NCBI GenBank assembly: GCA_002869365.1
Contig: PKTA01000039.1
Coordinates: 20,326-84,325 of the forward strand
DNA: 64,000 bases
Direction of reading: 5' to 3'
From: Marinilabiliales bacterium
Lineage (GTDB): Bacteria > Bacteroidota > Bacteroidia > Bacteroidales > F082
Made by a program: the position numbers and the translations under genes. A model generated the notes under the pieces. That model was not told the origin of the DNA. It did no database searches and saw only the letters and a list, made by a program, of their open reading frames with translations. This document shows, piece after piece, positions 9,578 to 17,127 of this stretch. Each line of letters starts with the position of its first letter. Position 1 is the stretch's first letter.

Positions 9578-10696
9578 ATGGCGTTAAAAGTTATTGAAGT
9601 CGACAGCAATAAACGAATAAAGCAATTTGTAGATTTTGCTTTTAATCTTTATAAAAAATCTGAAAACTGGGTTCCTCCTATAAAAAAAGATGAAATATTT
9701 TCTTTGAGTAAGGATAAAAATCCTGCCTATGAATTTTGTGAAGCAGCATATTGGATGGTAGAAAAAAATGGCAAAATTGCAGGACGCATAGGTGCAATAA
9801 TTAACCATCATTACAACGAGAAAACAAATAAAAAATATGGCCGCATAAACCGCCCAGAATTTATTGATGACAAAGAAGTTAGCGACAAACTATTCGACCT
9901 TGCCGAAACCTGGTTGAAAGATAAAGGCATGGAATTAGTTCATGGACCCTTAGGATTTACCAATATCGATCAACAGGGCTTGTTGATAGAGGGATTTGAA
10001 TATTTACCATCCATAGCTTCTGTTCATAATAAAGAGTATTACCAGAGTCATTTTGAAAGATTGGGATACGAAAAAGAAAATGATTGGGTCGAATTCAAAC
10101 TTACCTTGGGTGATGCTGCCATGAAAAAAGGAATTCGCGGAGCAGCATTGATAAAGAAAAGGTATGGATTCGAATCAATTAGTTTTAAAAACAGTGATGA
10201 ACTTAAGAAATACAGTCATATAGTTTTTGAAATCCTTAATGATGCATTTAAGGAACTCCCTTATACCGTGCCTTTTACCGACAAAATGATTGAAGCCTCA
10301 ACAAAGAAATACTTCTCAATACTAAATCCAAAATTTGTAAAGATTGTAAAAAAAGATGATGAGGTAATTGGATTTTTCGTAGGTCTCCCCTCTTTATCTA
10401 AAGCCATGAAAAAGGCTAATGGTAAGGTATTTCCCTTTGGCATTATCCCAATAATGAAAGCCCTTAAAAAACCGGAGGTTATCGATATGTTACTTACCGG
10501 AGTGAGAGATGAATATCAAAGCAGCGGAGTTGCAGTTATTCTTATTGCGGCATTACAGGAGGAAATGCTAAAAGCAGGTATCAATCAACTGGAAACTACC
10601 GGCGTTTTCGAAATTAACCATAATGTTATCTCCAACTGGAAAAACTACGATCATATTCAACATAAACGCAGGAGGTGTTTTGTAAAACCTCTTTAG
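9578..10696 (+). CDS. GNAT-like protein of unknown substrate
   Basis: A 372-residue soluble protein without signal peptide or TM segment. The N-terminal half has the look of a GNAT fold: WVPPIKKDEIFSLSKDKNPAYE, then YWMVEKNGKIAGRIGAIINHHYNE (a beta-strand pair with the typical GRIGAI turn) and a LVHGPLGFTNIDQQGLLIEGF segment. The C-terminal half looks like a second GNAT-like lobe (VKIVKKDDEVIGFFVGLPSL and VAVILIAALQEEMLKAGINQLETTGVFEINHNVISNW). Double-lobed proteins of this kind are widespread in Bacteroidetes and mostly uncharacterised. No neighbour suggests a pathway. I do not assign a reaction. Confidence 0.7.
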   Translation: MALKVIEVDSNKRIKQFVDFAFNLYKKSENWVPPIKKDEIFSLSKDKNPAYEFCEAAYWMVEKNGKIAGRIGAIINHHYNEKTNKKYGRINRPEFIDDKEVSDKLFDLAETWLKDKGMELVHGPLGFTNIDQQGLLIEGFEYLPSIASVHNKEYYQSHFERLGYEKENDWVEFKLTLGDAAMKKGIRGAALIKKRYGFESISFKNSDELKKYSHIVFEILNDAFKELPYTVPFTDKMIEASTKKYFSILNPKFVKIVKKDDEVIGFFVGLPSLSKAMKKANGKVFPFGIIPIMKALKKPEVIDMLLTGVRDEYQSSGVAVILIAALQEEMLKAGINQLETTGVFEINHNVISNWKNYDHIQHKRRRCFVKPL

Positions 10697-10734
10697 TTAA
10701 TTGTTATCAGGTTATCATCGTTATCGAGTTTTCA

Positions 10735-10810
10735 TTGTTGTCGTTGTTGTCAAGTTATAGTCGTTATTGTCGTTGTCATTGTTGTTATTGTTGTCATTGT
10801 TTTCGTTGTG
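10735..10810 (+). repeat. Degenerate GTTGTC/GTTATT hexamer repeat
   Basis: About 76 bases made almost wholly of degenerate hexamers of the type GTTGTC, GTTATT and GTCATT between two genes. No ORF or RNA structure is apparent. It lies directly before a second, unrelated tandem repeat. Confidence 0.6.
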
Positions 10811-10828
10811 ACTTTATATAAACAACCC

Positions 10829-10879
10829 TTTCCAACCTTTCCAACCTTTTCCACCTTTCCAACCCTTCCAACCTTTCCC
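10829..10879 (+). repeat. 9-bp tandem repeat (TTTCCAACC, about 5.6 copies)
   Basis: Five consecutive 9-mers, TTTCCAACC, TTTCCAACC, TTTTCCACC, TTTCCAACC and CTTCCAACC, then a partial TTTCCC. The array is pyrimidine-rich on the top strand and ends 25 bases before the -33 box of the next gene. Confidence 0.8.
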
Positions 10880-10903
10880 TATAATTATTCTAAATTTACA
10901 ACG

Positions 10904-10937
10904 TTTGCAGAGCCACCTGCTTAATTGCCTAATTTTG
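10904..10937 (+). promoter_or_regulatory. Candidate promoter for the acyl-CoA synthetase operon
   Basis: TTTG at 10904-10907 and TAATTTTG at 10930-10937 (22 bases apart) fit the Bacteroidetes -33/-7 pattern. The ATG at 10970 follows after a leader that holds an AGAGG at 10959-10963. Confidence 0.5.
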
Positions 10938-10969
10938 CGTTTTTAATTTAACAGTAAAAGAGGTAAAAG

Positions 10970-13030
10970 ATGATTTCAAAACAACTTACCCATCCAAATA
11001 GCATAGTAGTAGTAGGAGGTTCCAACGATTTAGACAAACCGGGAGGAAAAGTCCTGAAAAATTTAGTCGATGGAAAATTTAATGGAAAACTATATGTAGC
11101 AAATCCTAAATCAGATGAAATTCAGGGGATTAAAAGTTATCGTGATTTAAATGATATGCCTGATGCTGATCTGGCAATAATTGCTATAGCGGCAAAATAC
11201 ACTCTTCAAACAATCGAATTTCTTACACAAAAGAAAAATACCAAAGCATTTATTATTCTTTCAGCAGGATTTAGTGAAGAAAGTCACGAGGGAAAAATAC
11301 TGGAAGATAAAATCGTAAATGCAATAAACAAAGTTAGCGGATCCCTTATAGGCCCTAACTGTGTTGGAATATTAACACCTCAGCATCATAGTGTTTTTAC
11401 TTATCCTATTCCAAAATTAGATAAGCACGGATGCGACTTTGTGAGTGGTTCTGGAGCAACAGCATGTTTTATTATGGAAGCAGGAATCCCTAAAGGTTTA
11501 AAGTTTGCGAATGTTTATTCCGTTGGTAATTCTGCTCAAATGGGCGTGGAAGAAATTATCAAACATATGGATGAAAATTTCGATCCGGAGAATGATCCAA
11601 AGGTAAAACTGCTCTATCTGGAGACGATTAATCATCCGCAGATGTTGCTAAAACATGCTAAGTCTTTAATAAAAAAAGGCTGTCGTATTGCTGCAGTTAA
11701 AGCCGGGACTTCTGAAGCTGGAAGCAGGGCCGCCTCTTCACATACCGGAGCTCTTGCTTCTTCAGATATGGCTGCTGATGCATTGTTTAAAAAAGCAGGA
11801 ATCGTAAGATGTTACGGACGTGAAGATTTGATAAGTGTGGCTTCAGTTTTTATGAAACCTGAACTGAAAGGCAAAAACATAGCTATTATTACACATGCCG
11901 GCGGTCCGGCAGTTATGCTAACTGACTCATTATCAAACGGCGGACTTAAAGTTCCTGAAATTAAAGGCAAAGCCGCAGAAAAACTTAAAGAAGAACTCTT
12001 CCCCGGTTCATCAATAGCAAATCCAATCGACTTTTTAGCAACAGGAACAGGAGAACAACTGGGCAGAATTATCGACTATTGTAATAATGATTTCGATGAA
12101 ATTGATGCAATGGTTGTTATTTTTGGAACTCCCGGTCTCACAGAAATATTCGACGTTTATAAAATACTCGATGAGAAAATAAAAGCGGGAGGAAAACCTA
12201 TTTTCCCAGTTTTACCATCAACACTTACTGCAAAAAAAGAGGTTGAATATTTTGTAAATCTTGATAATACATTCTTCCCGGATGAAGTTACACTTGGAAA
12301 TGCTCTGGCAAGAATATATGGCAAAAACAACAGCATTTATAATGATGACTCAGAGAGTATAAATATTGATGTACTAAGCATAAGAAAGATAGTTGATGAG
12401 TCGCAGGATGGATATTTAGCTCCCGAAAAGATTCAGCAACTTTTGGATGCCGCAGGAATACCAAGGGCAAAAGAAGTTACTCTTTCAAATGTTGGATATT
12501 TGAGCGATGCTCTTAAACAAGTTGGTTTCCCATTGGTAATGAAAGTAGTAGGCCCGGTGCATAAATCAGATGTAGGAGGTGTAAAATTAAATATCAAAAC
12601 GGCAGAGGAAGCGACTTCCGAATTCCAACGAATGATGAATATTGATGACGCTACTGCTGTTTTGCTTCAGCCAATGCTTAGCGGAACTGAAATTTTTGCT
12701 GGCCTGAAACGAGAAGATAAATTTGGGCATTTAGTTTTATTTGGTCTTGGCGGCATCTTTATTGAGGTTTTTAAAGATGTTAGAACAGTACTGTCACCTG
12801 TTAGTTTCGAAGAAGCTAAAGCAGAAATAAAGGAACTTAAAAGTTATAAAATTATTGAAGGTATAAGAGGTCAGGAAGGAATTAATCAGGATGAATTTGC
12901 AAATATCGTTCAGAGATTGTCACTTCTTGCTAAAGCAGCACCTGAAATTGCCGAGATGGATATTAATCCCTTATTAGGAACCAAAGACAAAATTATTGCT
13001 GTTGACGCACGTATAAGAATCGAGAAATGA
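10970..13030 (+). CDS. NDP-forming acyl-CoA (acetate-CoA) ligase, alpha and beta subunits fused
   Basis: Interconverts an acyl-CoA plus ADP and phosphate with the free acid, CoA and ATP; in fermenters it makes ATP from acyl-CoA. Domain order: CoA-binding Rossmann domain (SIVVVGGSNDLDKPGGKVLKNL, residues about 8-100), succinyl-CoA-ligase-like domains (IGPNCVGI; FVSGSGATACFIMEAG) with the probable phosphohistidine H258 in SSHTGALAS, and a C-terminal ATP-grasp domain from about residue 470 (DAAGIPRAKE, FPLVMKVVGPVHKSDVGGV, LQPMLSGTEIFAGLKRE, EMDINPLL). The 686-residue length is usual for the fused form. The stop overlaps the next gene by four bases (ATGA), so the two are translationally coupled. 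Confidence 0.9.
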   Translation: MISKQLTHPNSIVVVGGSNDLDKPGGKVLKNLVDGKFNGKLYVANPKSDEIQGIKSYRDLNDMPDADLAIIAIAAKYTLQTIEFLTQKKNTKAFIILSAGFSEESHEGKILEDKIVNAINKVSGSLIGPNCVGILTPQHHSVFTYPIPKLDKHGCDFVSGSGATACFIMEAGIPKGLKFANVYSVGNSAQMGVEEIIKHMDENFDPENDPKVKLLYLETINHPQMLLKHAKSLIKKGCRIAAVKAGTSEAGSRAASSHTGALASSDMAADALFKKAGIVRCYGREDLISVASVFMKPELKGKNIAIITHAGGPAVMLTDSLSNGGLKVPEIKGKAAEKLKEELFPGSSIANPIDFLATGTGEQLGRIIDYCNNDFDEIDAMVVIFGTPGLTEIFDVYKILDEKIKAGGKPIFPVLPSTLTAKKEVEYFVNLDNTFFPDEVTLGNALARIYGKNNSIYNDDSESINIDVLSIRKIVDESQDGYLAPEKIQQLLDAAGIPRAKEVTLSNVGYLSDALKQVGFPLVMKVVGPVHKSDVGGVKLNIKTAEEATSEFQRMMNIDDATAVLLQPMLSGTEIFAGLKREDKFGHLVLFGLGGIFIEVFKDVRTVLSPVSFEEAKAEIKELKSYKIIEGIRGQEGINQDEFANIVQRLSLLAKAAPEIAEMDINPLLGTKDKIIAVDARIRIEK

Positions 13031-13713
13031 TAAAAAAACAAGATTACCTTTTTATATGTGCATTATTAATATTGTTTCTCCCTTTTTTCCTTTGGGAAGA
13101 CCTGATGCAATATTATCGACAGTTCAATGCTGAACATGGCATAATAACATCATTTTTAAAGTTTTCAATACTGGCCACTACCGGAGAATTAATCGGATTG
13201 AGGATTAAAACAGGTAAATATTATAAACAAGGTTTTGGTGTAATACCTCGAATGATTGTATGGGGATTTCTGGGGATAAGTATAAAAATGTCTTTTGTGA
13301 TTTTCGCTTCAGGAACTCCGGTGCTTTTGGATTATCTGGGCATGGAAAATTCAGCCAATACCCTCCAGGGTGCATTCAATCTAAACAAACTATTTATTTC
13401 TTTCTGTATCAGCCTGTTTCTGAATGTAATTTTTGCTCCGGTTATGATGACTTTTCATAAGATAACTGATGTTCATATAGTTAGTAATTCAGGCACAATA
13501 AAAGGCTTTTTTACTCCAATAAAATTCAGAGAAATTTTTGTAAATTTGAACTGGAATGTACAGTGGAATTTTGTTTTCAAGAAGACTATTCCATTGTTTT
13601 GGATTCCGGCACATACAATTACCTTTTTATTACCTGCTGATTTTCAGGTACTTTTTGCAGCAATTTTGGGTATAGCACTGGGAATAATTTTGGCTATAGC
13701 CGACTTTACATAA
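13027..13713 (+). CDS. Multi-pass membrane protein of unknown function
   Basis: A 228-residue protein with five or six hydrophobic segments (about residues 7-23, 38-60, 72-97, 122-148, 183-225). It starts inside the stop of the acyl-CoA synthetase gene (ATGA overlap), implying coupled expression and perhaps a related role, for example in moving an acid or its precursor; that is inference only. The last segments (LFWIPAHTITFLLP followed by a small-residue helix) faintly recall the Mpv17/PMP22 family, but the likeness is too weak to name it. Confidence 0.7.
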   Translation: MIKKQDYLFICALLILFLPFFLWEDLMQYYRQFNAEHGIITSFLKFSILATTGELIGLRIKTGKYYKQGFGVIPRMIVWGFLGISIKMSFVIFASGTPVLLDYLGMENSANTLQGAFNLNKLFISFCISLFLNVIFAPVMMTFHKITDVHIVSNSGTIKGFFTPIKFREIFVNLNWNVQWNFVFKKTIPLFWIPAHTITFLLPADFQVLFAAILGIALGIILAIADFT

Positions 13714-13745
13714 CGACAATAATGTGAAAATTAAATATAAATATC

Positions 13746-15065
13746 ATGACAAATACACCTATAGATTTTAGTATAGTAAGCCAACTGATAAAAGATAGTG
13801 GCTTATCATCAGTTGGCAGAGCATCCATTAGAGAAATAAAAAAACTTATTGATAATATAGAAGAGGCTACAGGCGAGAAGTTTATTCGCATGGAAATGGG
13901 TATTCCCGGCTTACCTCCTGTTAAAGCAGGTGTAGATGCACAAATAAAAGCATTGCAGGATGGTGTTGCTGCAATATATCCGGATATTATGGGTATTAAG
14001 CCTCTAAAGCAGGAGATATCCAAATTTGTAAAACTATTCATGAATATTGATGTTTCTCCTAACGGCTGTATTCCCACTGTAGGTTCAATGCAGGGTGGAT
14101 TTGCTGCATTTTTAGCATGCAGCCGATTACATAAGGAAAGAGATACCACCCTTTTTATTGATCCGGGTTTCCCCGTACATAAAATGCAACATAGGGTGCT
14201 AGGACTTAAATTTGAGAGTTTTGATGTATATAATTATCGTGGAGAAAAATTACGTGAAAAACTCGAATCTTATTTTAAATCCGGAAAGATACATTCGGTA
14301 CTTTATTCCAACCCAAATAACCCATCATGGATTTGCTTTACCGATGATGAACTTAAGATAATTGGAGAACTAGCCACAAAATATGATATAGTAATAATGG
14401 AAGACCTTGCTTATTTCGGCATGGATTTCCGTAAAGATTATTCGAAACCTGGTGAGGCTCCCTATCAACCATCAGTTGCTAACTATACCGATAATTATAT
14501 TCTTTTTATTTCCAGTTCAAAAGTATTTAGTTATGCAGGTGAGAGGATAGGAATGATGGTTATCTCAGATAATTTATACACTTCCAGATATGAGGATCTC
14601 AAAGAATTTTATCCTCGTGATGAATTTGGATATGCAATGATTTTCGGTACTCTTTACCCATTGAGTTCAGGAACATCCCATTCGGCCCAATACGGACTTT
14701 TAGGAGTGTTAAAAGCCTCAAATTCAGGAGAATTTAACTTTGTTGATTACGTTAAAGACTATGGTGTAAAGGCTCATGAAATGAAAGAAATCTTTTTAAA
14801 ATATGGATTTGAAATTGTCTATGATACCGATATAGATCAACCCATAGCCGATGGATTTTATTTTACATTTTCATATCCGGGCTTAGATGCAGAACAATTG
14901 CTCGACAAACTTGTTTACTACGGCATTAGTGCTATTTCATTACTTATAACAGGTAGTGAGCGCACAGAAGGAATAAGAGCCTGTACGAGCCTTGTAAGCC
15001 ATAGTCAAATGCCTGACCTGGATGCAAGACTTAAGCAATTTCATGAAGATTATCCAATTAACTAA
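13746..15065 (+). CDS. PLP-dependent class I/II aminotransferase
   Basis: Fold-type I aminotransferase of 439 residues. Landmarks are MGIPGLPPVKAGVDAQ at the N-terminus, the cofactor-loop region GCIPTVGSMQGGFAAFLA, SNPNNPSWICF (the conserved NPxNP), MEDLAYFGMD (the aspartate that binds the pyridine nitrogen), and the Schiff-base lysine K259 in ISSSKVFSYAGERIG. The substrate is not clear: several Bacteroidetes paralogs of this type carry general amino-acid specificity. It lies 32 bases after the membrane-protein gene and may be the last gene of the acyl-CoA synthetase operon. Its TAA stop overlaps the stop of the convergent gene by four bases. Confidence 0.85.
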   Translation: MTNTPIDFSIVSQLIKDSGLSSVGRASIREIKKLIDNIEEATGEKFIRMEMGIPGLPPVKAGVDAQIKALQDGVAAIYPDIMGIKPLKQEISKFVKLFMNIDVSPNGCIPTVGSMQGGFAAFLACSRLHKERDTTLFIDPGFPVHKMQHRVLGLKFESFDVYNYRGEKLREKLESYFKSGKIHSVLYSNPNNPSWICFTDDELKIIGELATKYDIVIMEDLAYFGMDFRKDYSKPGEAPYQPSVANYTDNYILFISSSKVFSYAGERIGMMVISDNLYTSRYEDLKEFYPRDEFGYAMIFGTLYPLSSGTSHSAQYGLLGVLKASNSGEFNFVDYVKDYGVKAHEMKEIFLKYGFEIVYDTDIDQPIADGFYFTFSYPGLDAEQLLDKLVYYGISAISLLITGSERTEGIRACTSLVSHSQMPDLDARLKQFHEDYPIN

Positions 15066-16981
15066 AGGTGAACTAACTTGGAAATTGTAATTTCACTTCC
15101 TGAATAAATTCTCAGGAAGTAAATTCCTTTGGGTTTATCGGAAATATTAACTACCGCTTTATTAGTTGTAATTGTTGTTTGAGAATTGATTTTCTCTCCT
15201 AAATTATTGTACAATTCAATTTTATCTATTTCTATTCCCATTACAGTAAATAATCCACTTGAAGATGGATTAGGGAAAATGTGGTTTTCTAATTTTTCAT
15301 TTTCCTCAACCCCCACTCCACTCACATAAACACCTAAATACAAAGTATCGCTACTGCATATTTCATTTTTTACGGCATAGGTTGTAAGTTTTGCATTACC
15401 CGGAACTTGCCATTGAACTGTAACATTTGAGAGATATGTTGTATCCTTGAGTACTCCATTTACCACATCCCAATAGTAAACTGCATTATCTATTTGATTT
15501 GCATAATAGTCCTGAAAACTGAGTTCAACAACCAAGTCAGGACCTTCAATGGCCTCTAAAACCGGAACGTCAAAAACACTTAGACTAAGTTGTTTAAGGC
15601 TATCGAGTCCACATTTACTTTCATAAGAATCATTATAAACGCCGTCCTCAGAATAATAATTACCCGACCAAAAAACACTGTCGCCTTGGCAAATCTTCAA
15701 ATCATCTTTAGTAAAGAAAGTTTCACAATAATCGAGCATCCATACATCAGTATTGCCAATTGAATTTTCTACGTCAAAATCAAAAGAATCAGTATTATTG
15801 GCTGTAAGGTAGTTTGCGTTTTCTGCGTATACTATTTTGGTACAACTCTCCACTCCACTACCACCAAAAGTTTTTTGCCAGTTCATAATGCCATTCTGAT
15901 AAATTTTAAGCATCCAAACATCAGACCTACCTTTATTTTCAGTAATATTTCCATCAAAAGAATAAGTTGTTCCCCCAATAAGATAACCATCATCAGTAAC
16001 CAACATATCTTTTGGGGCATCATTTTTAGAACCACCATAAGACCTTTGCCACATAAGTTCACATGATTTATTCACCTCCAAGATCCAGAAATCATTCATA
16101 CCGAAAAGTTTAGTAATATCACCATCCTCAGATCGGGTTAATGAAGTAATTATAAGATTATTGGTATGCGATTGTTTTATAATCTTGCCATCATCACTAT
16201 CAGAGCCTCCAAAAGTTTTCTCGTTTAACAACTCACCTTCATCGTTGGTTTTTATTAACCAAACATCCTTATCACCATGATTAAAACTTACATCCCCATC
16301 AACAGATTTTGTTCCTCCAACTATAAAAATATCATCATTTTCATCAACATAAAAACCACCAAAGTATTCATTATCAGAACCTCCATATGTTTCATCCCAT
16401 ATAATATTACCTTCGTTATCGATTTCAAAAAGCCAAATATCGCTCATACCATTATTCTGTTCGATGTCGATATCAGTAGAATTTGTAGTGCCTGCAATAA
16501 GAAAATTTCCATTTTCCTTATGCCATATATCCAGTCCGTTATCGGAGCCGCTTCCGCCATAATTTTTATGCCAAAGCAATTTACCTGCAAAATTAAATTG
16601 AGCGAACCAAACATCGAAAGAACCATGATTATTTGAATACTCTCCTTCCTTAGAAGAACTCGATCCAATCACATAAAAACCATCTTCATTATCCGGAATT
16701 ATTTGAGAAGGCCGCTCCACTCCTTCCCCACCATAATTTTTCTGCCAATCAATTTCACCATCAGGAAATATTTTTATTATCATATAATCCATTGAAGATG
16801 TGTCGGATTCGGTATCAGCCAATACTATATAACCTCCATCATTCAAGGGTAAAATTGAATATGAAAAATTGTGAAATTCATTGCCCAAAGTTTGTTGTGT
16901 GCTTATTTCAGCATTCTGAGCGCTTATTTTCAAAACAAGAATAAATGATATGACTAATGTTAAATACTGCTTAAAATTCAT
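15062..16981 (-). CDS. T9SS-sorted secreted protein with propeller-like repeats
   Basis: A signal peptide (MNFKQYLTLVISFILVLKISAQ) is followed by about six repeats of roughly 50-54 residues, each with a [YF]GG[SE] turn, a strand such as GYIVLADT or NFLIAGTT, an NNHGSFDVWF/NKGRSDVWML segment and an IDWQKNY/IMNWQKTF closing strand. This resembles bacterial beta-propeller proteins of the SBBP/kelch type. A short domain around residues 425-550 mentions CQGDSVFWSGNYY, common in gliding-motility-type adhesins. The C-terminus (NHIFPNPSSSGLF to ITISKLVHL) is a type A T9SS sorting domain, so the protein is exported through the outer membrane and attached or released. Ligand unknown. Confidence 0.85.
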   Translation of the reverse strand: MNFKQYLTLVISFILVLKISAQNAEISTQQTLGNEFHNFSYSILPLNDGGYIVLADTESDTSSMDYMIIKIFPDGEIDWQKNYGGEGVERPSQIIPDNEDGFYVIGSSSSKEGEYSNNHGSFDVWFAQFNFAGKLLWHKNYGGSGSDNGLDIWHKENGNFLIAGTTNSTDIDIEQNNGMSDIWLFEIDNEGNIIWDETYGGSDNEYFGGFYVDENDDIFIVGGTKSVDGDVSFNHGDKDVWLIKTNDEGELLNEKTFGGSDSDDGKIIKQSHTNNLIITSLTRSEDGDITKLFGMNDFWILEVNKSCELMWQRSYGGSKNDAPKDMLVTDDGYLIGGTTYSFDGNITENKGRSDVWMLKIYQNGIMNWQKTFGGSGVESCTKIVYAENANYLTANNTDSFDFDVENSIGNTDVWMLDYCETFFTKDDLKICQGDSVFWSGNYYSEDGVYNDSYESKCGLDSLKQLSLSVFDVPVLEAIEGPDLVVELSFQDYYANQIDNAVYYWDVVNGVLKDTTYLSNVTVQWQVPGNAKLTTYAVKNEICSSDTLYLGVYVSGVGVEENEKLENHIFPNPSSSGLFTVMGIEIDKIELYNNLGEKINSQTTITTNKAVVNISDKPKGIYFLRIYSGSEITISKLVHL

Positions 16982-17065
16982 GGTTTAGCTTTACGACATA
17001 AAAATAGACAAATAATGTATTTAAATAGTTGGATGTGTTAAAATTTAAAGTGCTGTTTAATTCAC

Positions 17066-17104
17066 AAAAAAAAACCCCAGCCATAATAAAACAGCATGGG
17101 GTTT
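17066..17104 (-). terminator. Intrinsic terminator of the five-PKD gene
   Basis: On the minus strand AAACCCCA pairs with TGGGGTTT around a loop of about 15 bases, followed by a T run of nine. It begins 24 bases after the stop of the gene ending at 17128. Confidence 0.85.
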
Positions 17105-17127
17105 CAAAAGAACAACCGGATAAGGGT

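Noticed and set aside
10700..10890. CRISPR array
   Set aside because: Repeat units are 6 and 9 bases with no unique spacers.
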